Source of the DNA: Lepisosteus oculatus
Lineage: Eukaryota > Chordata > Actinopteri > Semionotiformes > Lepisosteidae
Direction of reading: 5' to 3'
DNA length: 64,000 bases
NCBI RefSeq assembly: GCF_040954835.1
Contig: NC_090704.1
Coordinates: forward strand, 42,412,979 to 42,476,978
Each line of letters starts with the position of its first letter. Within the stretch, counting starts at the first letter, position 1. Below the pieces are notes generated by a model. It made no database searches, was not told the origin of the DNA, and worked only from the letters and a program-made list of their open reading frames with translations. A program made the position numbers and the translations under genes. Of the stretch, positions 28,501 to 38,360 are shown one piece after another.

Positions 28501-31500
28501 ATAGCCAACTTTAGTCCACAATACAACTGATTCACATGCCTCTTGCTTCATAGAATTGCTTCAGTAGAACTTTTGTATATACTGTACAGTGTATATGAAA
28601 CAAGCTATAGATGAAAGTCACTCTGGGTTTTATAGAACAATGAGGCTTATTTTAGCCTGAGCAGAAATTGTGTGAAATTGCTGTGCCTGTGCTGTTTGTC
28701 CGTCCTTCATCTATTAGCTGCCCTGAATACAGTCTCCTGAGCTAATAGAACAACTCATGTGTGAATCAACCCATCACCTGTATTTTATGCTTTTGCAAAT
28801 GCTCTAGAAAAAGATGTGAATTTGATGATTGTGACAAAATTATTATTATTTTTATTATTATTCAGTCTATCCCTCTGAGAAATCAAACAAGAAATTAAGT
28901 TAAACCATTTAATCTGGCAGTGATCCAGACAACATTTTGATAAATGGGATGATGGATGGGCATGAATAGTCTGGCCCACAATCCTTTACCCCCCCAATCC
29001 AGTTAGTGCTTCCTGGGGTCAAAGGTCAGAGTGAGGTCAGGGGATGAATGTAACCCAGGAGAGGTTAGGGGGTGAATGCTTTCAGTAAGTGGATTATCAC
29101 TGTACTTACAGCTGGGTCTTACAGGAGTTATTGATTTATCAAAGCTCCAGCAGGAACAAATAATGACAACATTTACTTTATAACATTAACATTTACAGAA
29201 GCTTTGTAAACAATTGATAAAAAAATATAATAATCCTTTTAAAATCAACAGTGAAGTCCGAATAAAAAGGTTTTATTCATATTAATGCTGATGAATTTTG
29301 TTACCCAAAGCAATGAATATGCAGTGAATTACAGATTTTTTTCCAACGAATTACAGCTTTCAGTGAATGGGCTATAATAGTTATTTATTGATGCAATTTA
29401 TCACCGTAACCTTCAGGAGTTCACATAGGAGACATCACTCCGCTATGCGTAGCAATTTTGGTGCCGATAGGAATCATTTTTAAGATTGTGCGGCACCTCA
29501 TTTCAGTAAAAGTCTGATCAGAATAATAGACCAGACTTGTCAAAACATAATACCGAGCTGCTTTTACCATGTTTGCAGTTTGTGGTGAGATTGTGATGAT
29601 TATGTTGGAACCAAGCTGAGGTTTGCATGCAGCCTGTACTGCTGGATGTGAACCCTGATTTGTATGTTATTTTGTCCTCGTTTGAGGCCTTCATTCAATT
29701 CATTCAGTTCTTAAGGTGGTCTGTGCATAACCACATTAACTTGTGTTTTGCTTTGCTAGGCTGCAGAAGAGCTTTTCCCCTCCTTAATGGCATTTTGTAG
29801 CAAAAAACCTTTTATGAGAATAAATCCCCATAACACCAGCTTGGGCGGCAGTGTTGTGTTAAAAACATCTACTTGACGTTTGTGCCAGAAAATAAACACT
29901 CTTAGCTGTTACTGGCTATATAATTGCTTATGCATGCACATAAACAGCTGTCCACAAACCAATTACATTCTGTGAACAGTTTGTGCAGTTTGTAGCACTT
30001 GGCAAAGCTGATTATGAGCCTTGAGACTGATGAGAGATAGCGAATGGGGCTCCACTGCTTGTGTGGTTACCATAGATTCAAAAACCTTTGAGCTGCAGAT
30101 TGAAATGGGGCCTGCCTGGTCATAAATATTGATCAACCAGGGAAAAAGAGAGTGTAGGAGTAGGTTTCCATTTTAATCACCAGCTGTAATTGTTATACGG
30201 TACATACTGTTGACAGACAACTTTAAGAGGCATTTAAATATGATCCATCTACTTTGAATAAAGTATTCCTCTGGAGTTATAGTGAATGGAAGACAATTTG
30301 TGGCACGCTTTTGCCTGTAGCAGATCATGAAGTCTGTCATGAAGTTCTAAAAGAAGAAAGCCAATTCTATTGGTTCAGGCAAACTCCAGGACTCACCTCA
30401 CCTTGCATGTTTCGACCTTGATCAGTAGGTCGGGAGCTCAGGAATTAAAATGTTATGTAGTTGTTTGGAGTGACCACTTAGCTCACTTGGTTACAACCTT
30501 GTACCAATAAGGTGAAGGTAGCAATTTTGTGTTGCCCAACATGCCAACCAGTTCATCCTGTCCAGCATGGACACTTGTGTCTGACCCCCTCACTGAGGTA
30601 ACCTTCATCCCCTAGTACACAGACTGGGGTTGGGCATTTATCTTTATATTTTGTAAGTGTATTTTTAAAAATATTAAAAAATATGTCTGTTAATCCATTG
30701 TATCCTTTTAATCTGAATCCTGCGCTCTGTCATGAAAGAATGAGTGTCTGCCAATGTGGATTCAGGGAATTCACAAGCACTTAAGTCCCATTTTCCAGAC
30801 CCCATCCAGCTTCAAGTCTGACTTCCATTGACTTGGAACAGCGCAAAGTATATGTGGGACTTACATATTCCCAGCAGTAAACAAACAGTTGGTTTTTGCA
30901 CTAATCCTATTTCAGACTGCCCACTGAGGAATCATAAAGCACTTGTAATGAATAAACAAACACTTTGTGGCCTTGTCCTATACTATCACAAAGAAATTAC
31001 ACATTAAAATCTCGTCAGGAAAGAGATCTAAACCAGTGGGATTTAATATATCCTTAAAATGCACTGAAATACCACTTAAACACCACCCTTTAGCTAAAGA
31101 AAAAAACATCCTGGGCTCTAATTATCAAATTGTAAGATTAAAAGATGTAAGGTATGCACCATACAGTATATGCTGTACATACATAGTGTTTGGTAGGTAT
31201 TGGTTATTTATTTGTGTAAACAGATACACTACTGCTGTGAGATATCAAGCAGACTCTCAGCTCTTTGTAAATGTCTATAATCCTGCCTTAGTTAAATCAG
31301 TTCATATTCACAATATGCCAGCTGTGATTTAAAATAAAATGTTTATGTGCCCCCTGATTCCTCCCATAAATTGTGATAATTCTGAGCATTCCATATCCCA
31401 GCCAGAATTTAAACTGCATAGCAAAAGGATAAGAGATCTTTCACTCTTCACGGCTTCAGGCTTGAGATAATAAAGACAAAGTGACTACATCACTTGGCTC

Positions 31501-34500
31501 GGCGCTCCGGTTGCTAAATTGTATTAAGGGCTTTCTCCAGAAGGAAGAAATCAATTCTGTCTTAGCCCTGAGTCTGGTTTGCTTCACTATCTAATGTAAT
31601 GTCCGATACCGGGTGATCATGTCTCTCTTCAACAGTAGCTGTGATCTCCATGCCCCTTCAGCATGAATAAAGTCTATATTAAAATTCCCCACTGCTATAG
31701 GTGATTTGTAGAGTGAAACCAAGGGGGGATACTGCATTATATGTAATTTCTGAAAAAGTTTGCTTTGAGGGGTACTTTTTTTCTACAGATTAGTACAAAT
31801 GTGTATAGCAAGGTGAAGGGTAAGGTACTGTTACCTGTATTTTATTTGCATTACAGGTCTTCGGGACCTTGTGGAAATCTTCGATTATTCAAATGTTATT
31901 AAAATGGTCTCTGTCCTCTCAGTCTAATGTTATCCCCGTCTGTCCCCAGGGTACCAGTGACTTCTGTGTGGCTCCTGACAAGTTCATCATGAACATGACC
32001 CACAATGAAATCAGCACTGGTACGCCACTTCTGTGCAATCCTCTGTCCTGCCCTTTTCATGCCTTTCTTGCTCCAATGCATTGAGGAAGAAAGGGTGTTA
32101 TTCAGGCACATCAAATAAAATTGTTTATTTCTTATTTTTGTCTGGACGATGATCCAGCTGCATCTTCCCTTCAAGACCATAGGATAGGAAAAGCTGGAAA
32201 CAAGAGGAGGTTATTTGGTTCAGAGAACTGAATCAATCCCAAAATTGCTCTCATCTTACAGTACATATATAAAGTGTCCTAGAGAGGCAGTTTAAGCCTG
32301 CATTTAGTCCCAGGCACCCACATACTCTTTCAAGAAAGCCATACCTCTTATTTTGAGCTGTAAATGCAATCTCTTCATAATCGTAACTTGATGACCCAGA
32401 AGTCCATGCTTGCTTGCTCAACTCGAAGCAACCCTTGAGCATGACTTTATCAAAACCTCTGAGGGGTTTTTGAACACTCCATTCAGTTTTGTGACCCAAC
32501 GCCTGCACATGCAATTCAACACCAGCTCTGGTTATAGAGGATCTGCACTGTGGCATGGAGTCAAACAAGCATTGTAACGCATCTCTTCCCTGTCTTGCAG
32601 ATATTGTGCACTACTACTTATACTGCAGTCAGAGCATGCCCAATCCGTTCCAGCAGGTACAGTGTTCAGATATTATTATGCTGCATGTGTAGGCCCCATG
32701 GGATCTGTAACACACTTTCCACTGTGCAGTGACATGTCTGTGATCCTGATAACTGGATGCCCCTCCATAATTCATTGCCCACACCTACAGATTTTCCCTG
32801 TTTGGAAGGGTCCCAAAGCAGCAAGCTGCAATTGCCATTAGCCTACTGTCCTGTATTTGGATTTATTCAGCTGACCTACATTTGTACATCTAAATGTCAT
32901 TATTATGAAATTTATAATACAAGCTTTTGTGAGTCAGTTTTTCCTAGAGATGTTTAATTGTTTTTCAGTCTGGAAATCTGAAAGAAACACTAATTTACCT
33001 CTTTTATTCTTTTTTTTTTGCTAATTTGTCTTAATGCCATGTAATGAAGTCCCTTAATGTTTAAAACCTTGATCGTTTCAGGAGTATTCAGTGCACACAC
33101 ACTAGATTCTAAAGTCTTAAGCACATCAACAAGGTCAATAAACATTGCTATTTTTAGAAAATCGCTCTTGTCAGGACTGTACATCGCAAAAGTGCAGAGG
33201 GACCTTGTCCCAGTGTCTCACCTTCATTTCCAGTTTCATAATAATTATGTCACAGCATAACCCTTGGAAACATTATACTCGTTTTCTGCATTCTGCTTAC
33301 AACTGTACAATTGAATATGGGCGGGGGTTCGTTGTCCAGGAATTTCAGACTGGAGTTGCTCAGAGTTCAGAGTGGTTAAGAGGGATGATGGCGCCACCTG
33401 CTGGGGAAAGTGCTCATTGCAGTCCTGTGTGGTTTTTCTCTGCAGGCCCTGACTATTTTCCAGAGGTCCCTGACCACCATGCAGATCCAAATTCAGGGGT
33501 TGCTCCAGTTTTCCGTGCCCATATTTCCCACTGCTGAGGTAAGCACAGGAGCAGTTTGCACGTTGCCCACTTCAGCATGTTCAAACGTGCATCATCAATC
33601 TTGCCATTTGCTCCCCATTCCCTCATTGCCACGTGCCTGTGTGTGTTCTGTAGAAGGACCTGCTTGGGATCCAGCGCCTGTTGAACTCCTCAGAGTCCAG
33701 CCTTCACCAGCTCACTGCCCTGCTGGACTGCCGCGGTCTGCACAAGGTGGGCCGAATCTCTCACGCCTCATGAGCGAGCAGAAACATCCCACATTTCGAG
33801 CCCTGATTTAACCACAGTTAAGTTACTTCAGGGTTGGAGGTATTTGGTTCTTTAGTTCAGGCTGAAATCAGTATCTTAACCAATAAAGCAGAATACAGGA
33901 GTGAATGAGAATCTTATTCCTGGTAACTCCTTATTGGGATCATTTGAAAGTGATTGGGAAAAATAACGTTTTTCTGCAACTTTGCTCTTTCTCTTTCATC
34001 CCAGCATCTCAGTTCACCCCAGGTTAACACAAGGCTGAATGGGAGTGCAGTGCCATGCACATTATATCTTAAAAAGCTTGCCTGTCAACTCTTCAGCCCC
34101 GTTTACCCCAGACTGAAGTGTCCATGTGCTAAGCGGTGTGTGTGTTGGACTTGGCAGGACTACTTGGATGCACTGATCGGTGTGTGCTATGACGGGGTGG
34201 AAGGCCTTCTCTATCTCAGCCTCTTCTCTCTGCTGGCTGCCCTTGCCTTCTGTGCCATGCTGTGTGCCATCCCTCGTGCCTGGAGACACTTTGCCAGCAG
34301 GTGAGGCTCTCAATTCAATTTGTTTGTTTTTTTCCACTTTGAGCTTTTTAATCCCCTGGGGGGAAATTAGTTTTTACGGCAGGATCCGACACAACAATCA
34401 CACAAAAACAGACCAGCGTCGCCAGCAGAGAATACACTACAGATAAGAGACTTTTTCGACATTGTTTGAGAGCAAGTTTGCAGAGGGGATGAAAGATTTC

Positions 34501-37500
34501 CAGAGTCAGATACCGTGACACTTCTCAAACATAAATCCACTTTGGACTGTAGCCAGGTGACATACCTTGTGTGGCTCCCTGACATTTGTGCTGTCCAGGT
34601 GTTCATCTGCGTCTTCTTTGTTTTTCCCCGCGGGGTGCTTGCTCCCCTCAGGGATCGGGAGTACGATGACATCGACGAGGAAGACCCGTTCAACCCCCAG
34701 GCGCGGCGCATCGCGGCCCACAATCCCACGCGTGGCCAGATGCACAGCTTTTGCAGCTACAGCAGCAGCATGGGGAGTCAGAGCAGCCTGCACCCCCCGG
34801 CCCAGGCCGTCTCCAACGCCCCTGTCTCCGAGTACATGTGAGCGCCCACAGCCAGACAGCAGGGCTGTGCAACACGGGCACGCGGCGTCTTTGAGTGGTT
34901 TGAGGGACTAAAGAGGGCTTGGTGGTGGGGTATGCTGGGTTAAGCTAGGGCTCTGGTTTGAGGGATTGCAGTGCTGCTTCTGACGCTGTAGTAATCTCGT
35001 CTCTCTCCTGGTCTGCGCAGGAACCAGTCGGTGCTGTTCGGGGGGAACCCTCGCTATGAAAACGTCCCGCTGATCGGCAGAGGTTCGCCACCCCCTTCGG
35101 TGCGTTGGGCCCCAGAGGCCAAGTCCTTCTTGTGACCACACTGTGTTCCAATAAACGCCACTCAATTATACTCCCAGGCACAAGGAGTGCATTTCAGACA
35201 CATTCCAGTCCTTCACAGATATTCATCTCATCTACTGCTCGTTTTTTTTCTTTGCTTAATTTATTGTTAAAATGTAAGCCATATACAGTATATCCTAAAA
35301 GGCACGCGGTCATGATCATGAGGGAATGTCGCGTATTTTCAAACCGCAGTATCTTCAATGGGAGAGACGCGAGCAATTGTCAAGACTGGGTTTCGTTCTG
35401 TTTCTGTGTTGTTTCACGTCTGCTGCACAGAACGTTTCTTCACTTCGTGTTAGTGTCGCAGAGCTAGACACATCACCTACATCTAGGCTGGGGTTCACTC
35501 CTGCCGTTCACCGACACTCATGCAGGATAGTTTGGAGTGTTTCTCGTTACAGCTCAGTGTAGACGTTTTTCAGCTCGATAAGGGTTTCAGTCGCCCAGTA
35601 AGCTTGTTGCGTTCTTTATTTTGATCTTATCTGTGTCTGTAGAGAACTCAGGCCCCTACTCTGAGTTTAGTCAGTGTGTACAGAAATTCAATGCACAGCT
35701 GTTTGTGCCTTCTCTCCCTTATGTAGCAATTTCCAGTCATTCCAAAGTGATTTAAATGATAAAAGAAAGAAAAGAGATTGCGATTATACTTTTCCTTTTT
35801 GAATCTGTACAGGTACAATTGCTGAATTGCTTGTCTTTGACAGATTAAGACAAATAATTAAAATGAATAATACCAGGATACAGAGGCAATCATCTTTCTT
35901 GTTCCAGTCGTTTGGAAAAGTCTGTGAATATAATATATACACACCGGTCTACTGTAATTAATGATGTACAGTATAGCGAAGTATACAAAATGCAATGTCC
36001 ATGTAAATTGTGGAGTAGAATACTATATGCTGTAGTTGTCTCTCAATGGTGCTTTTTAGTGGTCAAGGAAAAGAACATCTCTTCTGTTTTTTCCATTTAT
36101 TTTTAAAATGTCCTTTTTAGTGACCTGGTGCTACACTTTTTTGCGTCTTAACAATCACTTGAAAGATGTGTATATGATAACAAAAAATATCACACAACAT
36201 GCAAATATATATAATATACAGCACAAAAAATTTAGAGTTGAATTGGGGGAGATGACCTTCTGCCTTTTTAAGAAATAGAATTACAACCAATGTAACACCA
36301 TCAGGTGATACAATAGAATTTAGGGGAAATGATATTTAAATATATACAGTATATATTTTATATACAATTATATATTTTAATGTACTGTACACCTTTGTGT
36401 TTGAGATTGTGAGCATATATTTGAAATGTGTACAAGACGGACCGAATATTTTCTTAAACTTGAAAATGTTTGAATAGAAAACTTACAGAAAATATATTAT
36501 CTATATTATAAAGTAATCAATTCTTAAAGGAAAGTTCACATGACAGCAAAAGCCTTTTATCTCCTTTTATCCTGGCAGTGCCAAGATCAGTGCCCACTCT
36601 TTGACACCATGAATATGAGCCATTTCACATGCAAACCAGAATCAGTCTCACATTGGCTCTGACGTCCCAAAAGATTCTCCCGATATCTTCCTTTTTTTCC
36701 TGCCACCCCATCCCAGTTCATGCCCTGCCTCTGTCTTTCTCCCTCCCTCTGCAAAGCAGCTTTTTATATTTTCAGCTAATAGCTTCTTTGTTTGTTTCTT
36801 TGTTTTTATTTTTCGACTTTTTTGGAGCTAAACTCTCAGCCATTTTACAAAAAGAGTAAGTTTTCTCTGGATTTCTTTGTCTCACTCCAAGTGCACCGTT
36901 TGAGTTACTAATTTTTCCACTCTTTCTAAATCCATTGTTCTGACTTCACCTCATCGTGCAGTGCAGTCATGTTTCCATCTCATAGTTCTGCATGTTTTTT
37001 TCAAAAAAACCTTTTGTTTACAATTTGGGTTATTTTTTTTATCTGGAGACTGAGAGGGTAAGTTTTCACCTTTACAGAAGTGAAGCTTTTAAGAAAGCAG
37101 CAGCGATCTCTGATGTAGGACTCGGTGTCCAGGACTTGCATGACTCCTGCATTTTCAACAATTCTATAGTAACTGTCACAGGCTTATGCATGACTAGTTT
37201 CCTGTTTTTTCTGTCATCTGTTGCTATAGAATTGATATTCAACAATGCACAGTCCTACTTCAGACCTTAATCTTAAAGATTTTTATTTGTAAGGGCAAGT
37301 ACAGTATATAGTTAATAGTGCATATGTTTTTGACAAGAATTCTTGTTGAAAAGAGTGAAGGTCTTTGTACTGGGTGCAGAAGTGGCCTCTCTTTTGTGTT
37401 GTGGAATATTTCAAGATGGCATCCGAGACTTTAAAGGTACCCCAAGTGCCTTTAACACATCTATTTTCTTTCATCTGTTTCAATTAAAAAACGCCCACCA

Positions 37501-38360
37501 AACTATACTTAATGCAGATGTTCACAGGCAAAAGAAAGGTACTTCTGTAATTCATTTGCATTTGAAAACTAAGGGCTTTTAAGCATTATGCAAGTTCCAT
37601 TGCATCTTTGGAATAAAAAGATGTTCTAAAACTGGAATCACCTTCTGACTCGTATGGTAATTATCATTACTGAAATATTTCAAAATAAAAATATACCTTT
37701 TATTGGGTTGTAAAGTATAAGTAAATAATTAGAATTTGTTCCTTGCAGTCCATGTTGTTAAGTTATTATTTCTTCTTGGCCAGAGATTAAACTCCAAACC
37801 TTCCACCAATCACTGGGCAGAAATAAGGCAAAACCCAACAGAGCTACCATCTAGGGTAGCTGTGTCACATGTTAATACGTTGTTGAATTAGAATTTCTGG
37901 CTTTACTAATGAATAAAATACAGGCTTACAATTCATTTTGTCTCAAAAGTAGTGTTATCCAACATGTTTACTGACCAAAATGAAGAAAAAAAACAAGACA
38001 ATTTTTAATTTTCTTTAAAAAAAATTAAACGTCACATCTCTTAAATTCCCAGTTTAATTTTGTTGTGGAGATTTGCCATACATTGATACCAAAGATGAGT
38101 TTGATACAGGCTCCAGCTGCTTCCACCTTACGGTGTAAAACATGGAAATAAGGATTTAAAATTTGGAGGAATAACAGTGTGGCAAAAGCATTGACATAAT
38201 ACAGCTCTGCACAGATAATAATCAGGTGTCAAATGAATGCATAAATGAAACCGTTTTCTCTCTCTCTCTTCCTCCTCAGTACTCTCCCAGCATGAGGGCT
38301 GCCTACCTGTCTATGACTGATGACCAGACAAGGCATTTTGGGAATGATTTTCAGGCTTAG
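4392..38360 (+). CDS. TTYH2: TTYH2, tweety family member 2 (exons 2-14; exon 1 is off the left edge)
   Basis: Tweety-family membrane protein of the plasma membrane. The family was described as volume- or calcium-regulated chloride channels; later structures show dimers without an obvious pore, so its activity is debated. Thirteen coding exons join in frame: 4392-4564, 15174-15285, 22069-22289, 25057-25152, 27778-27850, 31950-32019, 32601-32656, 33446-33538, 33654-33746, 34158-34300, 34652-34837, 35021-35099, 38280-38360. They total 1476 nt, or 491 residues plus stop, equal to human TTYH2 (534 residues) minus its roughly 43-residue exon 1. All introns are GT-AG. Visible features are five hydrophobic segments, the RGD whose Arg matches human R164, sequons matching human N129 and N352, and a PPxY motif at the last exon junction. 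Assignment to TTYH2 rather than TTYH1 or TTYH3 rests on similarity plus the DNAI2-KIF19 neighbours. Confidence 0.95.
11505..11790 (+). mobile_element. tRNA-derived SINE
   Basis: The head has a B-box-like AGTTCAAATCC, followed by a V-type central segment (GGCCCCTGAGCAAAGGCCC, TTAGCCCCAGCTGC) and a tail ending in GGTAATAAAGTGAGC. The A-box region is decayed. It lies in TTYH2 intron 2. Confidence 0.6.
12160..12330 (-). mobile_element. V-type tRNA-derived SINE, minus strand
   Basis: Read on the minus strand it has a tRNA-like head (GTAGAGCATTGGTTAGGGTG, then a decayed GGGTTC B box). A V-type body follows (TTGAGCATGAGC, TTGCTCCACTAAAATACCC, AGCTGTATAAA). It resembles V-SINEs common in basal ray-finned fishes. 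Confidence 0.6.
13334..13375. repeat. Perfect 17-bp inverted repeat
   Basis: The arms AACAGTAGAGAACTTAC (13334-13350) and its exact complement (13359-13375) flank an 8-base loop. The left arm is preceded by a direct repeat of CAGTAGAGAA. The function is unknown. Confidence 0.8.
14626..14672 (-). mobile_element. V-SINE 3' tail fragment
   Basis: On the minus strand, TATAAGTCGCACTGGATACA followed by AGTGTCAGCC matches the usual V-SINE tail (AAGTCGCTTTGGATAAAAG). Only the tail remains. Confidence 0.5.
14706..14751 (+). repeat. AAC-rich simple repeat
   Basis: Imperfect AAC/ACA repeats. A V-SINE tail fragment ends nearby upstream. Confidence 0.7.
15174..15285 (+). CDS. TTYH2: TTYH2 exon 3 (end of second helix, first extracellular loop)
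   Basis: Encodes AAVGVGFYGNSETNDGVYQL and then YSLYNANHTLGGVDSL. This is nearly identical to human TTYH2 and includes the NHT sequon at the position of human N129, a reported glycosylation site. The acceptor is CAG at 15171-15173 and the donor is GTAAGT. It ends on a codon boundary. A C-rich run follows shortly after the donor. Confidence 0.95.
16230..17060 (-). pseudogene. Tc1-like transposase relic
   Basis: Read on the minus strand, pieces in different frames match a Tc1-family (DD34E) transposase: VFWTDGEI (16561-16584), WGCFAASGP, ENDPKHT (16336-16356) and DLNSIEMIWQDLK (to 16288). All three catalytic positions can be placed. However, the Glu after WTD is Gly, the last Asp and Glu are only 77 bases apart instead of about 105, and stops and frameshifts are frequent. 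Terminal inverted repeats were not found. It is inactive and lies in TTYH2 intron 3. Confidence 0.8.
21390..21960 (+). mobile_element. 5S rRNA-headed SINE, essentially full length
   Basis: The head (about 21390-21500) follows vertebrate 5S rRNA: ATCACCCTG, GAAGCTAAGCAGG, GCCTGGTCAGTACCTGGATG and GGAGACC. A central body follows, then an L2-like tail (AAAGCGCTATATAAGTGTAA) and ATT repeats. This is the layout of Deu-domain/SINE3-type elements. It lies in TTYH2 intron 3, about 110 bases before exon 4. The family name is from memory; the 5S head is seen directly. Confidence 0.8.
22069..22289 (+). CDS. TTYH2: TTYH2 exon 4 (large extracellular domain with RGD)
   Basis: Encodes 73 codons plus two bases, starting VSGTMDSMQRGLKQHLERLD. 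The RGD is at 22144-22152; its Arg aligns with human R164, a residue implicated in conduction in family members. The exon ends with YVEYYR split across the intron. The acceptor follows CCCCCCAG and the donor is GTGACG. A 5S-headed SINE ends about 110 bases upstream. Confidence 0.95.
22290..25056 (+). other. TTYH2: TTYH2 intron 4 (2.8 kb)
   Basis: Starts with a diverged copy of the hammerhead-like repeat on the minus strand (about 22341-22450). Nothing else is recognised. Confidence 0.75.
22341..22450 (-). repeat. Hammerhead-like repeat, diverged copy
   Basis: On the minus strand, GGCTGAAGAAGGCTGGACAG followed by CCAAAATGTTGC is a decayed form of the same core. Its flanks are loosely related to the other two copies. 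It lies just after TTYH2 exon 4. Confidence 0.5.
25057..25152 (+). CDS. TTYH2: TTYH2 exon 5 (third membrane segment)
   Basis: The first base completes the Arg begun in exon 4. It then encodes WLSYLLLLILDLVICLVACL, followed by GLAKQSRWLLT. This is the third membrane helix and its basic cytoplasmic flank. The acceptor is CTCTAG and the donor is GTGAGT. Confidence 0.94.
25153..27777 (+). other. TTYH2: TTYH2 intron 5 (2.6 kb)
   Basis: Holds the repeat with 35-bp inverted arms (25456-25605). The rest shows no gene or recognised repeat. Confidence 0.75.
25456..25605 (+). repeat. Hammerhead-like repeat with perfect 35-bp inverted arms
   Basis: The head (GTGGGTAGCTGTGTCAGCAT) is followed by arm 25488-25522, a 48-base centre with CCACAGCCGAAACGTTGTG, and arm 25571-25605, the exact reverse complement of the first. 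The right arm is the normal family tail and contains AATAAA. The left arm replaces the usual 5' half of the core. Confidence 0.75.
27778..27850 (+). CDS. TTYH2: TTYH2 exon 6 (fourth membrane segment)
   Basis: One base completes a Thr codon, then 24 codons encode MMVFGVLTLILSWASLGADT and then ATAV. The LSWASL core is shared with human TTYH2. The acceptor is TCTCCAG and the donor is GTAAGT. Confidence 0.94.
27851..31949 (+). other. TTYH2: TTYH2 intron 6 (4.1 kb)
   Basis: Contains an ATT-rich simple tract near 28840-28862 and a decayed tRNA-like SINE head near 30469-30532. No exon is recognised. The 121-codon open frame at 30967-31332 has no family resemblance and looks accidental. Confidence 0.7.
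30469..30532 (+). mobile_element. Decayed tRNA-like SINE head
   Basis: TAGCTCACTTGG is close to a tRNA A box, followed by an anticodon-arm-like stretch and a ruined B box after GGTGAAGGTAGC. It is probably the remains of a tRNA-derived SINE. The body is not identified. Confidence 0.4.
31950..32019 (+). CDS. TTYH2: TTYH2 exon 7 (second extracellular loop, start)
   Basis: Encodes GTSDFCVAPDKFIMNMTHNE and then IST plus one base. It holds the conserved SDFCVAPD block and an NMT sequon where human TTYH2 has NVT. It follows CCCCAG and precedes GTACGC, a somewhat weak donor. Confidence 0.93.
32601..32656 (+). CDS. TTYH2: TTYH2 exon 8
   Basis: Short 56-base exon. It completes an Asp codon and encodes IVHYYLYCSQSMPNPFQQ. 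The YYLYCSQ block is the family signature and its Cys is conserved. The acceptor is TCTTGCAG and the donor is GTACAG. Confidence 0.92.
33446..33538 (+). CDS. TTYH2: TTYH2 exon 9
   Basis: Exactly 31 codons, starting ALTIFQRSLTTMQIQIQGLL and ending QFSVPIFPTAE. It aligns without gaps to the human segment around TTMQIQVAGLLQFAVP. The acceptor is TCTGCAG and the donor is GTAAGC. Confidence 0.94.
33654..33746 (+). CDS. TTYH2: TTYH2 exon 10
   Basis: Exactly 31 codons, starting KDLLGIQRLLNSSESSLHQL and ending TALLDCRGLHK. It contains the NSS sequon at the position of human N352, a reported glycosylation site, and a conserved Cys in DCRGLHK. The acceptor is TCTGTAG and the donor is GTGGGC. Confidence 0.94.
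34158..34300 (+). CDS. TTYH2: TTYH2 exon 11 (fifth membrane segment)
   Basis: Encodes DYLDALIGVCYDGVEGLLYL, then SLFSLLAALAFCAMLCAI, then PRAWRHFAS and part of an Arg codon. This is the last membrane helix and the start of the cytoplasmic tail. The acceptor is TTGGCAG and the donor is GTGAGG. Confidence 0.95.
34652..34837 (+). CDS. TTYH2: TTYH2 exon 12 (cytoplasmic tail)
   Basis: Encodes DREYDDIDEEDPFNPQARRI, then a Ser-rich stretch (SFCSYSSSMGSQSS), then AVSNAPVSEY with a split Met codon. All three blocks are conserved in human TTYH2. The exon is noticeably GC-rich compared with the flanking introns. The acceptor is CCTCAG and the donor is GTGAGC. Confidence 0.95.
35021..35099 (+). CDS. TTYH2: TTYH2 exon 13 (first half of the PPxY motif)
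   Basis: Encodes NQSVLFGGNPRYENVPLIGR and then GSPPPS, ending on a codon boundary before GTGCGT. The motif bound by NEDD4-type ubiquitin ligases is completed only by the Tyr that opens exon 14. Reading through the donor gives twelve codons, a stop, and an AATAAA soon after (see findings). Confidence 0.94.
35100..38279 (+). other. TTYH2: TTYH2 intron 13 (3.2 kb)
   Basis: Opens with the candidate alternative end (stop at 35133, AATAAA at 35150). The middle (about 36330-36390) is very AT-rich with TACAGTA and TACTGTA motifs. I see no further exon. Confidence 0.7.
35150..35155 (+). promoter_or_regulatory. TTYH2: Candidate intronic polyadenylation signal in TTYH2
   Basis: A canonical AATAAA lies 50 bases past the exon 13 donor and 14 bases after the TGA (35133-35135) that ends the read-through frame. 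It could produce a short-tail TTYH2 isoform. The spacing is suggestive, but no transcript evidence is available here. Confidence 0.4.
38280..38360 (+). CDS. TTYH2: TTYH2 exon 14 (terminal coding exon)
   Basis: Encodes YSPSMRAAYLSMTDDQTRHF and then GNDFQA, ending in TAG at 38358-38360. Human TTYH2 ends YSPSMRATYLSVADEHLRHY and then GNQFPA, so the match runs to the final residue. The acceptor lies in a long TCTC tract ending CCTCAG. The exon starts with the Tyr that completes the PPSY motif. Confidence 0.95.
   Translation, partial: YSPSMRAAYLSMTDDQTRHFGNDFQA

Noticed and set aside
32251..32568. 105-codon minus-strand frame in TTYH2 intron 7
   Set aside because: Composition and lack of recognisable motifs suggest chance. 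It might cover an unknown old repeat, but I cannot support that.
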